A stretch of 64,000 nucleotides of DNA from Cyanophora paradoxa. Its lineage: Eukaryota > Glaucocystophyceae > Cyanophorales > Cyanophoraceae. The stretch's first letter is position 1; every line of letters begins with the position of its first letter. Where the stretch lies: NCBI GenBank assembly GCA_004431415.1, contig QPMI01000102.1, forward strand, positions 156,644 through 220,643, read 5' to 3'. A program made the position numbers and the translations under genes. Below, in pieces: positions 1 through 10,921 of the stretch. Below the pieces are notes generated by a model. It searched no databases. It saw only the letters and a program-made list of their open reading frames with translations, and had not been told where the DNA came from.

Positions 1-1
1 G

Positions 2-607
2 GACCGTTACCCGGAGAGAGTACATGAGCGCGTCGGTGCTCGTAGCTACCCGAGCAGCTTCGAGCTCAGCCGTGTGGAACCGGGACCTGACCTGCAACTG
101 TCACTGGTTGAAGGCTACCCTGAGGGCCCGTACACCATCCGTATTCAACATCAGGAGGCGGTACTCCTCTCCAACCCCACGTTGTGGCACGCCACTGTTC
201 TCGACGCATTGTATTGGGCGTTGAAGCGTAAATACAACGGGGACAAATGGACGGATGCGGAGGATTGGCAGGCTCAGTGCCTGGCATACGGAATGACAAA
301 CCGCCTTCGACTGATCGACTCCCAGCCGAACACCCTAGTCCGGCTCTCCCTCGTCCGGGCGATCATGTACGGGGCCGACAAGATTCTCGGAATTTTCCAG
401 TACTGGAACAAGTCGAAGGAGAACCTACTTGCGGATCTTACACCCTGCGTACCGAACGATTACGTGAATCCAAGCACGGCAACCATCGACATTATGCAGG
501 CGTACAACGTCCCATTTCCCCCGATCGCTGGGGCTGAGGACACCACTCCCGGGATCGTCCAGAGTTGGGGCTTGGGGGTCGGCCGAGGTCGCCCTGAACG
601 GGGGTGA
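2..607 (+). CDS. Left-truncated ORF, function not recognised
   Basis: The frame is open from the first bases of the window to a TGA at 605-607, so the true start lies upstream. The product (about 200 residues visible) has a natural composition, with hydrophobic and aromatic residues spaced as in a folded protein (for example LWHATVLDALYWALKRKY near residue 55), and no low-complexity runs until the last 15 residues. I recognise no family. It faces the decayed Gag-like gene on the other strand, and their ends overlap by about 180 bases. It could be part of another retroelement polyprotein or a host gene. Confidence 0.5.
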   Translation, partial: DRYPERVHERVGARSYPSSFELSRVEPGPDLQLSLVEGYPEGPYTIRIQHQEAVLLSNPTLWHATVLDALYWALKRKYNGDKWTDAEDWQAQCLAYGMTNRLRLIDSQPNTLVRLSLVRAIMYGADKILGIFQYWNKSKENLLADLTPCVPNDYVNPSTATIDIMQAYNVPFPPIAGAEDTTPGIVQSWGLGVGRGRPERG

Positions 608-3600
608 AGGTGTCCGTTCCGGGGTCTCAGATGACGACGTCGGTGGTGTATCTTCCATCTTGTTCGCGATGGTCTGTACCCGGACTTGTCGTGGCTTGTA
701 TTTCCGCGTAGCGCTCGAGGCGGTCCTGTTCGCTTCGCGTCCCCGTGCTCGAGCGTAACCAGTAAGCGCCGCCGCCATGTAAGGACCTTTGCCCTCACCC
801 AAGGCGTAATCGGCGTCGTACGCCGTGTTCACGCTCGCCGTCAGATCCACGGATCCAGGCGCCGTTCGGGGTTTGGTTCCAGCTGGTCGTTGAGGCGCTC
901 GGCTCGGGCGTCGTTCCCGCTCGTACATAAGATCGATAAAGTTACGCTTGTCGTCGTCAGTCGGGTATGTCCATGAGGGGGCCAGGTTGTACTGGTCTCC
1001 AGCTGGGCTGCAATGAAGTCATATGACTCAGGGATGATCTTCATGGCTTCCTTATACTTCCGCTGCTCGTCCGGGTCGTAAATTCGGCGCAAGATGGCTG
1101 TGACTCGGATTGGATTGAAATACTCGTAGGCGGATCCGTGCTCGCCGATGCCGAAGTAAGGAATGGTGCAGCCACGGCTGTCTACCACTCCGGCCTCGTG
1201 AGACTGGTACGAGATGACCGTCGTTGGCTTCAACAGCCGCGGGGGATTGCGAGCTTCCTCAGGCCAGTGCTGCTGTGGTTGCGTCGTGAGGCTGACCAAT
1301 GGGCCGTGAGCCGGTGTCGGGGGTGCGCTGCGCGTGTCCCCGGTCCTGGTTGGAGTTCGAGTTGCCGTGCGTAGGGTCCCGTAGTTGAACCGCTGGTTGG
1401 GTCGCGTGCTGGACCATTCTGTGTTGGCGTGGACTCTGTACGCACGTACGTCGAACGGCTCCATGTTAAGGTTGATGAAGCGGTCGTAAACATTGGCATA
1501 GCCATGCTTGCAGGCGAGCTGGCTCTCGGGCCACCAAGCGAGCGCTTCCATGATGATTGCATTGAACGTCTCCTCGGCTCGAGTTGTTACTCTCCGGTCC
1601 AAGGGGCCGTCCGGGCCCACAGGCGTCGGATGGGGTACAAGCCTGTCACCTCGGCGTCTGGGTAGTTGCAATAAGACACGAGTGGGTACTTGCCACACGT
1701 CCCACAGTTCATAGTCATCTCGACGCGAGTGCTGGTGAACTGTCCGTCGGGGTTGTAAAGGTGCCGTCGGTAAAATAACATGTTCAGCTGTTGGCAGTGG
1801 TGGTGACATGTGGCTGCGTGCCCTTGTGATGGCGCCGTTCGGGCGACTGGCGTTGCCGGGCATGGTCCGGGAAAGCCAACCGCCTCGCAGCGGATGTAGA
1901 TTTGCTGGGCGCCAGGGCTCACAAAGACGCTGTTCACCGTCTGTTTGGTAAAGAAGCTATCGCCTCCAAACATGTTATAGTCACCATTGCTTCCGGCCCG
2001 GAATCGCTGCCGCAGGATGCTGACAGCGTCCGTGGTCAGGCATTTAGCTTGGCTTCGCATGTAGCTCATGGAAGGTTTCGCGTTGCGACTCCGGTTCCGA
2101 GTTGCGAGCATCCATTTGACAGAGGAGTTCGTCGGCTCTGGCACGAGCGAGTTCCGTGGGTACGTTTCCAGATAAGCGTCAAGAACTGCTTGAGCTATCG
2201 TGGGGTACGTCGTGGGGGGCATCATGGTGACGATCCATGTGAGTGCCGCCGTTGGGCTGCAGTTGTAGAGTTCCCAAAGATCAACGTTTTCTCGCCGTGT
2301 GCGATTATGTACTGATTCGGCCCATCCTCGTATCAGTGATACTTGTTCTGAAGTCCATTGGGTACCGCGGTCCAATGGCATTTCAAGTGATGTCGGAGGA
2401 GGCTGGGCTACCCCGTCAGCTATTGCTGGTGTGGGTGTCGAGTGTGGTGGAGGCGGGACATGTACTGCGCCGGCCGTGGTCGGGGCAGGTACTGAGTCTC
2501 GCGCAGTAGGGACGGTGATCGCGCCGGCCGTGGCCGGGGCGGGTGTAATATCTCGTGTCGTAGGAACTGGTACTGCGCCGGCCGTGGCCGGGGCAAGTGT
2601 TCGTTCCAAGTTGTAGTTGTCGGATGGTCGGTCCCGCCGTGTCCAATTCACGGCCTGCTGCCATGCACCAGTGTTGATTGCATTGGCCGTCCGCTTCGCC
2701 CACTCATTGAGCAGTATGAGGTCAGCGGAGGTTGTGCGCCTGAGGATTGTAGCCCGGATAGCTGTCGTCAAATTAAGTCGATCTGTCAAGTCTGGGGGTT
2801 GCTGGACTGGATGTTCAGCTAACGTATCCCAGTGTTCGTGATCACGGTCACCACTGAGGGGTCGAGCGTCCGGTACGCAAGGTCGATCCATGTCAGTTCC
2901 CGCAACTGGGTTGCCGTTCCAGAATGCTTGCACTGCCGTGCGTTTAAGTAGTGTGATGTACTGAGGTCGGCCCGTGGCTGCGTTGGCTGGGTGGGCCTGG
3001 CCCAAGCTGCGAAGTGAATCCACAAGCGTCGTGAGATGCAAGTGGAGTGCACGGTCCGCCGGTCCGTTCGAAGGCTGCCGACTCTGACCGTGAATCTCGC
3101 GCGGTTCCAGTGCTCCGGCTGCCGACTGCTGGATTGTTATCGGCTTGCACCGGTCACAGCACTCGTGAATGAAAGTTGTCTCGCCGCCAACGTCACCGTG
3201 AGGCTCGTACTGAACCACGTCTGGGAATGTGGAAAGGTCGTTCTCCCCAGCCGTTTCCGCTAACGGGTGGTGTTGGCGTTGAGGTGCAGCTAATTTGTTG
3301 ACGTTGTAGTCAAGAGCGTGGTGAAAGATGGGCCGTACATGTTCGTGAGGGATAGGGTACCGATGAAGCATCGTTACGTCATCGACGTCGGTACTGCCGT
3401 TCTGCAGTGCCTGCTCTCTTGCACCCGCTGCTGTCGCACACAGTCCCGCACCCTTGTGTCCGAAGAGTATGGTAATGTGCTTCAGTTGGGGGCAATAGAG
3501 GACAGCGTCGATGAACGCCTGTCGGAAGTCGCAGCCAGGGAAGCCATGTGTGAACCATGCACTTCCGGGCACTTCGCGAAAGTAGACGGGGTTTGCGAGG

Positions 3601-6521
3601 CGTCGTCTGTGCATGTAGCCCAGTACTTCTCGTAGGTACGTCGTGAGCGGCCCTACGTACTCAGCGATACATTCGGCCGGCTCCACGATCTGGTTCACCG
3701 TAGGCGAGATGACCGGTGTTGCGTGCTCCACTACCGGCTTCTGCGCCGTCGAGGCAACGGGTGGCTGGCCGTCATGAGCCTTTGCCGTCGAGACGTTTGT
3801 GGTCTTGCCCCCTTTGCTGGTAAGTGCCGCCTTCGTTGCCGCGATCTCGAGACCGAGGTTGGCGGCCCGCGCCGTAACGTCCTGCAGCGTCTTTACCAGA
3901 GGCCCTTGGAGGTGTTCAGCGCACGTGTCCGTGTTCCAGCAGGTCTTTGTCGCGTTCTTGTCGACTTCGATCCGCCGTACTGGGATTGCCGCGGCTTGTG
4001 TAATTGCAGAGATACGTTCCCGAATGAAGCCAAATTTGGTTGTATACTTGTTGCTCTTGGGGCGGGTTGGGGTGGCAGCTCGCGCTCCAAGGTTGGCCAT
4101 TTTAGCCAGTGCTCTGTTGACCTTGTCGAGGACGGTCGATGTCACTGCCGACACTCGTACTTCTTCTCGCTGCAAGTCGTATAGAGCTTGTGTTACGTTA
4201 ACAGGTCTGGGCTGGAAGTGTGGTTTAGTAGCCCGCGTTCTAGCTTCTTGCACCAGTTCTGCGATTTGCTGTTCCGTAGGCGTGGAGGTAGGTGCTGGCG
4301 CCGACGTCGTGGTCGGGGCTGGCACTTCTCCCATTGGAACTGGCTGTGCGACGTGTACCGGCACAGTTTGCAAGACTGGTGTCTCCACTGGGTTCGTCGG
4401 CGCCGGCATCGTGGCCGGGGCCTGCGTTGCAGTGGTTGGCACTGTCGGCGTGTGTAATGAAGCCGTAGTTCCAGGTGGGCCCACGGGCGCCGGCGTCGTG
4501 GCCGGGGTCTGTGGTACACCTGTTGTGAGGGGCGTAGTGGTGTCAGACGGGCACGTAGGCGCCGGCGTCGTGGCCGGGGTCTTTGGTGCGTCCGTCGTCG
4601 TTGTAGGATTGTCATTGGCAGTGATGCCGAGGGGGGGGCGCGATGAAGGTCCTCCACCACCGCTGCGACCGCCGCCTCGTCCGCCACCTCGTCCACCGCG
4701 GCCACCACGGTCACCGCGACCCCAGGGGTAGGTGTCCTTATTACCGCCTCCTGCGCCGCCACCGCCGTCACGGTTGCCGTTCCGGGGGCAGTTTGCTTGG
4801 AGGTGTTCAGTTGAGTTACAAAGTCGGCACTTCTTGGGTTGAGTGCATTCCGATTGGCGATGTCCGTAACCTTGACAGTTAAAGCATTGGAGGTTCGACG
4901 TCGGGTTAGCCGCTGCATTTTGCGTGGGCTGCGTCGGCGCCGTCTGTCCGTTTGAGCCAGTGGGAATCTTGCAGGTTTCTGCCGCCATTCGTACAATTGG
5001 GTTGTTGTCGCCGCTCTGGATCATCTCCAGTAGCTTATACCGGTAGTCATGCCGTGGGCATTCCAGGTAATCGTCAGCGTAATGGTGGCGTTCGGCCGGC
5101 GGTAAATTGTCAGGGCACCGCCAGCAGTAGAAGTCGTGGTTGGTACCGCGGTGTTTAGGCTTCTCTGCTCGGTGGTAACCTTCCCGTTGTTTAATTGCAG
5201 TAATCTTCTCAACGCGCGGGTAATTGTAATTGGGTTTCCCCGTCTGCTTCTTGTCGTTGGCCGGTGCAGGTATAGCTGCCGTGTATGCCGAGTTCGGGTT
5301 CGGTTGTCCGGAGCTTGGATGAGTGTAAACCGCGGACGCCCCGAGGGGTGCCCGGCTTGAACTCTTCCTACGCTTCGAATGTCCCGAGCTGGAGTCAGAG
5401 CCGTCAGAGTCGTCTGAGCTCTGCGATTGCCGTCGTGCACGTTGCTCCCGTCGTTGTTCCCGGCGCTGTTCCCGCTCGACTCGAGAGATCTTCTTGGAAG
5501 ACTTAGCCTCCCAGTCGATGCCGAGCGGACCTCGACGAAGAGGCCAGGTGGTATAGCGGCGAAGGCGTCGGTCATGAAAGAAGCAAGCTTCATTTCCCTG
5601 AAGTCTGCTGAAGCGTCGTCCTCGGGTTCGTGTTCGAGGGCGATCCGCTTCAATTCAGGTATCTTGTCGCGGGCGTTCAGGAAGTTACGGTACCGGTTGT
5701 GACCCTCCTGGGTGTTCATGTTGGTGTAAGATCCCCACTGTGCCCAGCGCGTCGGTTGATCTGGCTCTCCAGCGTCTTCACAATGTCGATGGGCTTCATC
5801 TTCTGTCCGTCTGGGAGGAGGGTCGAGGATGGGAGTAAGTCGTGTACGGCCTTCAGCGCGTCGGGTAAAGGACTGCCGTCGTAAGGTGACTTGAGGCGCG
5901 TGTCCAAGGCCTCACTCTCCTCGGGGCTAATCTTGCTGATGAGGAATCGCATGTATGAGGGGAGGCCCTTGATCGTGCCAGGTTGATCGAGCGCGGCTTC
6001 AGCGCTCTCAAGTTCGGCGTTGGCCTTCTTAAGGCGTTCCAGTAACCGCTGCCCGTTGAAGCTCTGCCTCTCCGTCTTGCTCATGGCCAAGATGCGCTTG
6101 CCGAGCTCCTGGCATCTCTCGTCGGCCGCCTCCTTGGCGTTGACCTTGACAGCGGTGCCTTGCACAAGGGTCGATACGATGGACCTGAGGCCTGCCGACA
6201 GGGCTTGCAGTAGAACAAGGAGGAGGGCGAGGCTCTTCTGAGAGCCGTCGTTCTCGGTCGAGTACTTCTTGGGGTCCGATGCAGCAATGGCGCGGCCGTC
6301 GTTGATATGAGTAATGACGCCCTCAGGTTTGAGGGGCTGGCCGGGGCTGGTGGCGATGAGCCCTCCGCAATCTTCACGCGCGTCGGGGGCTCTGCGTCGA
6401 CTCCGCCGCGTAGCTGCGAGGACTCCGCACGGTTGGTCGCCGCAATCTCAGCCGAGTCGCCGTACGCGTGCGTCGGCACCGGGTTCCGGATGCGGGAGCC
6501 GCCGTGCTCGTCGCGGTTCAT
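425..6521 (-). pseudogene. Decayed retroelement Gag-like gene with two CCHC zinc knuckles
   Basis: Coding-quality sequence runs on the minus strand from an ATG at 6521 to about 425 but changes frame repeatedly: near 6370, around 5740, around 5550, near 1600 and near 980-900. The longest open piece is 5024-1587 (1,145 codons) and its frame is open well upstream of that ATG. Order of parts: an N-terminal helical region (6370-5720), an Arg/Ser/Asp-rich stretch (about 5450-5350), a Cys/His-rich segment near 5130-5050 (YCWRCP, then HHYADDYLECPRH), two retroviral-type CX2CX4HX4C knuckles at about 4886-4788 (CFNCQGYGHRQSEC and CRLCNSTEHLQANC), a Gly/Arg-rich stretch, Pro/Thr repeats, then about 700 residues of unknown sequence. 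No protease, reverse transcriptase or integrase is visible. CCHC knuckles bind nucleic acid in Gag proteins. The many frame breaks mark an old, inactive copy, or less likely assembly errors. The tail beyond the knuckles is far longer than in ordinary Gag. Confidence 0.75.
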
Positions 6522-6574
6522 GTTGACGTTGATGGTCTCTGAGTGATTTCGAAGACCGTCGGTGAACGGAGCGC

Positions 6575-7045
6575 AGCCGCTGCGTGAGCGGGTGTGATCT
6601 GAAGTAAGATGTACGGTGGTGATGGTCCTGAGAGCTGAGGTGCTCCGTAGACCGGCGACGAAGTCGAGGATGATCTTCTGAGCGGGGTGCTCTGAAGATC
6701 GACGACGCACAGATCTCAGCCGCTACGTGAGCGGGTGTGATCTGTAAAAATAGATGACGGGGTGGATGATCTTCTGAGCTGAGGTGCTCTGAAGATCGAC
6801 GACGCACAGATCTCAGCCGCTACGTGAGCGGGTGTGATCTGTAAAAATAGATGACGGGGTGGATGATCTTCTGAGCTGAGGTGCTCTGAAGATCGACGAC
6901 GCACAGATCTCAGCCGCTACGTGAGCGGGTGCGATCCGTACAAGTTGACGAGGGGGTTGACGGTGACCTTCTGAGCGGGGTGCTCTGAAGATCGACGTAC
7001 AGATTTCAGCCGCTACGTGAGCGGGTGCGATCCGTACAGGTTGCT
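6575..7045. repeat. 97-bp tandem repeat, about 4-5 copies
   Basis: The marker GCGGGTGTGATC (later copies GCGGGTGCGATC) recurs at 6588, 6731, 6828, 6925 and 7021, so the period is 97, 97 and 96 bp after a diverged first interval of 143 bp. Units also share GAAGATCGACG and CAGCCGCTACGTGAG. The period is not a multiple of three and stops occur, so it is not coding. It lies just upstream of the Gag-like start, where an element's 5' untranslated region would be. Confidence 0.9.
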
Positions 7046-8170
7046 CGTTTACGTCCTGCGTGTCACGTACGCGGCGTATGCCGGTGTGTCCGTAACGTAC
7101 CGCGTCGCGATCGCGGCCGCCGTGTGGCCGACTACGAGGGCGAGGGCAGTCGAGCAGTCACTGCGTGTCGTTGGCCGAGCTGCTGACAGTGTTGTCAACA
7201 GCTGCGGAGCTCTCAGCGCGCGTGCACGAGCACGACGATCGCGACGAGAGTACGACACGACAGCGACAGCAACGTGCAGTGCAGATCGCGCACCGATACA
7301 CGTTGCCCTTTAGGCGTAACGAGCCGCAAGTCACGGGTCGCTACACGTAAAGGTCGAGTGATTTCGCCTCACTCTCTCCTGCACTGGGGCAGCGAGCCGC
7401 AAGACACGGGTCACTGCCTGCAGCGAGTGTTCGTTCCCGCACGTGTCCTGCGTAGAGCAAGGCACGCCGCGCGACAAGTTTGGCGAAGGGACAAGGAAGT
7501 CAGCTCCGTCAGTTAGGTCGTGCTCCGGCCGGTCGGCGCGTCCAGCGGGCACGCGGTCGTGTAGTCTAGCACGTCCGTCGAGGGTGACGCACTCTCCTCC
7601 CGCGGGTTCACGCCGGGTGGCGGCGGGTCGTTGTCGAACCGCCGTCAGGCCAGCGATCGTCCCGGCGAGGGTCAAATAGGCTTAGTTAGTGTCCCAATGT
7701 GATCCCAGCCCCATGCCTAGGCAGCAGGCGCGCAGGCGTAGCACGAACGGGTCGCAGCTGGGCTTCTTACAGGACTGAGGGGGTATCGAACAACGTAGGG
7801 GGGGGTACCGAATCTGTCTACGAACCGGCAACGCCGGAGGAGTCCTAGGCACTGCGGAGGTACCGGCAAGTCTATGAGCTATTGAGAAGTGCTACAGCCT
7901 CAGCCCGCGCACTAGCACTATACTACAGAGTGGCTCGAAGGCCTGAATGCAAGCTAAACTACAGTGGCAACAGGATTTTATTAATTGCAAAGAGATAAAT
8001 ACGTAGCTATAGACAGAGCAATCAATATATAGAGTTCAAAGTCGCACATGTCCATGTACATCGTTGAACGTCGCACTTAAGCTTTTCTGCGGTTTTGCCT
8101 CCTCCGGATTCGTGCTCAATTGCATTTGCGTATGCTCGCGTTCATAATGCGATGTTGATAAGCATAAGGC
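7046..8170. other. No gene seen; possible 5' end of the decayed element
   Basis: Only short ORFs without coding character. A 23-bp near-repeat (CGAGCCGCAAG...ACGGGTC) occurs at about 7320 and 7391. A long terminal repeat could lie here, but its partner would be outside the window, so I cannot confirm one. The right part (7680-8170) is more AT-rich and featureless. Confidence 0.4.
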
Positions 8171-8270
8171 CGTAGATGCCTCGCAACCGTTTGAGCGCTC
8201 CGCATCTGCAGCTGACGCCTCGAGCTCCGGATCCGGATCCTGGCAGAGAACTCATTAAACATGTCGAACT

Positions 8271-9415
8271 TCAAAGGATGCAAAATTCGCGAACCTGCCG
8301 GTTATTATTGTACGCGAAGTCACGGGGGAAGGGCGGCGTCCAAGGGCAGGAGCCCCCGCGCAGGCCGAGCGGCTCGAGAATCGGGCGGGGCACGAAGTAC
8401 TGAAGCACGTAGAGGCGGCCGATGTCAAAGTGGGAGAGGCGAGGCGTCTCCTGTCGTTGGGTCCTGGATGTGCTCGGCACGAATGGCGGCAGAGCGGAGA
8501 CGCGACGGGACTCCCGATCCACGTTAATCAGCTGCACCTCCATCTGCAAAGCATACGCAGCGGCCCAGAAAGTCTCCACTAGAGGTCCGTCAGCACGCAG
8601 AAAAACGAGATCCAGATCGAGCTATAAACTTGAAAGAAACTCGGCGCAGGATTTATAATTAAATGCGCACCGGTGCTTTCATTGATTTCTGGGTGTGTGT
8701 AAACGCGCCGCGGGGGTAGTCGCATAATGAGCCGCTGTAACGTGTCAAGCACAGCCTTTTCGTAGAAGTTATCATCCTCAAGGCGCGTCCGGTTCAGACG
8801 GTATCCCGCTTCCGCAAACGTCCACTCGTCGGCGACTTCGAGCACCTGAAGAAACCGATTCCACGTAGGCCTCCAGTCGTCGACGTCCGTATTCAGGTCC
8901 AAGAGCTCCTGACTGAGAAACTGGAATGTGAATTTGCGATCGAAGCGCGTCGACGTTAATTATATAATGAACAACGTTCAAGCTTAAGCGTACTACGGTA
9001 AGGCGCACAAGGGCCGAATGCGAATGAAGTGCCTCTGGAGGGCGCGCGCGCCTTCCTCGTCCGCGAAGTCAGAGAGAAGATAGGGCGGCTCAGGCCCGAG
9101 GAACTCGCGTTCCGTGGAGCGCCGCCGCAAGTGGAGGCGGCGCTGCTCCTCGGTGAGGCTGCTCACGACGCCTTCGAGCTTGGTAGGCGTCCCGTCGCCG
9201 CTGGGGCTGCGCATGCGCGTCTGGGCGAGCCACGCCATGTCCTTCGCGCTGGGTTTGATATTGCCTTCCGGCCACGGCATGCGGGGCCCTTGGCACTCGA
9301 GCTCGATACTGGGCTGCAGCTGGTCCGCCGCGGCGCTGGCGGGGTGCCCGCTGGCTGCAATAAAAGTCGCCAGTGCAAGCCCCAAGATAAATTTTGCAAG
9401 CCACTGCGAAGCCAT
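8271..9415 (-). CDS. Secreted protein of unknown function, three exons
   Basis: Exons 9415-9009, 8912-8671 and 8578-8271 give exactly 957 bases, 318 residues plus TGA. Both introns start GTGCGC and end CAG or TAG. The start is the ATG at 9415, followed by a typical signal peptide (residues 1-29, core LGLALATFIAA, then ASAA), so the product should enter the secretory pathway. Exon 2 holds LEDDNFYEKAVLDTLQRL, and exon 3 a WAAAYALQMEVQLINVD segment and a LYVLQYF strand near the end. The spacing faintly recalls OTU cysteine proteases (a DGNCxxRAVxDxL motif, a helix-strand pair, then a final strand with the catalytic His), but the catalytic Cys and His are absent, so an OTU relation is a weak guess. 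Confidence is high that it is a gene and low for any function. Confidence 0.75.
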
Positions 9416-10450
9416 GAGACCGACTGCGAAGCCTGAAGCTGAATATTAAATATTGGCGCGGATAGGAATTTCGACGAGAGAAATCCAGGTGATGTGCAGA
9501 CCTCGCAATGCACGCATTCGATTTCCTCCACCTGCAGCTGCTTACGCATGCGATCAGCATGGGAATTTGAGTGCAATAGCGGGTCGATCCGCGCAATGCG
9601 CGCGATCGCGACGTACCGCTATCGCGATCGATGCGCTCTCGGTCGCGGGCGCTCGCGCGCGGCGCGTCAGCGCTTGAGCTCGACAGCTCTTGCAGTATTG
9701 GAATGCGCTCCGAGGTTCTTAAAAAATTGCCTGCTTTGGAGCTTGTTTGATATAATCTTCTTCTGCTTAATTAATATTAGCTCTTCGAATTCTAGCCTAC
9801 GTATATACGCGATAACGACTAGATCTCCTCAAGATCCATGCAAGATCCTTCAATTCGACCCGATCCCCTCTTCGGGAAACTCCCGGTCCGGTTCCCCCCC
9901 TTGAAACTTCCTTGAGCTCTCTCCTCTCGACCCTTGCGATTTAGCTGCGAATGCGCTCGAGCTCTAGCTTGCTTGCCTTGAGCTTGTTCTATATACCCTT
10001 CTTCAAGGCTTCTGCTTTATTAATATTAGCTCTTCTAGCCTCGCGGATCCTCCTATATATATATGGTCTGCTGGCAGCGTTTAATTCGCGGATCCTCCTT
10101 CAATTCCGATCCTCCTTCAGTTCCTCAATTTCCGGGTCCCCCCGCCCCCCCCCCCTCCCCCTCCCCCCCTTGAAACCTCCTCGAGCTCTCTCCTCTCGCC
10201 CCCTTGCGATTTACCTTGCTCTCCGTCCGGATTCGGGAGGCTTTCGTGCTCAATTGCCCTTCGATTTCCCGATCTAATTATTTTTTGTTGTCTAAGCCAC
10301 TGGGCCAGTTGTTGCGCGCGCACGTCACGACCTCACACGGCGTGATTATCACGTTTAATTTCGCGATGTGCACATATCAAGAAAAAAAGGTCTACGTGCA
10401 CATACGCTGCGCTCAATGAATGGCTTCGAAAGAAAGAGCCGCGATCATGA
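9416..10450. other. Intergenic spacer, no gene seen
   Basis: Lies between the secreted-protein start and the end of the kinase gene. It contains TC-rich stretches and two near-copies of an AGCTCTTC / GCGGATCCTCC-bearing segment (about 9720-9900 and 9950-10200), followed by a C-rich run near 10140-10170. No ORF with coding character. Confidence 0.4.
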
Positions 10451-10880
10451 TCAGGCCCGGGCCTCCGGGGCGCCCACGAGGGGCTCGAGGAGGCGGCGGA
10501 GCGTCCGCGCCGCCACCCGCTGCGCGAATCCCGACGCGATCTGCCGCCCCGCGCGCTTCAGTAAACTTGACATGCCTAAAATCGCGTCTTAAGGTCTCAA
10601 GGCCTCTTTTAAGGAGCGCGGGGACGTCCTGCGGACCTGCTCGCCCATCTCGCGGGCCTCGGGGCGGCGAGCGAGGGCGGCGAGGCGCAGCGCCGCCTCC
10701 CGCAGCGCCGCCAGCTGCTCCGGCGAGAGCAGCGGCGCGGCGGCGGGGAAGGCGGCGGAGGAGGAGGAGGAGGAAGAGGCGGAGGCGGAGGCGGGGGGGA
10801 GGAGGGAGGGCGGGAGGCCACCGCGCTGCGGGCGAGCGAGGGAGGGGCGGTCAGGGACGGGAGGGGGGCGGAGCGGGGAT

Positions 10881-10921
<41 letters not shown>

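Noticed and set aside
5021-5719. Two ATGA stop-start overlaps (5719-5716 and 5024-5021) that look like termination-reinitiation in the Gag-like gene
   Set aside because: The frame used after each ATG is open and clearly coding well upstream of it (for example HHYADDYLECPRH before 5024, and RWAQWGSYTN before 5719). The overlaps are by-products of frameshifts in a decayed gene, not translation signals.
6575-7045. CRISPR-like array
   Set aside because: The 97-bp units are repeated in full without unique spacers, and the genome is eukaryotic.
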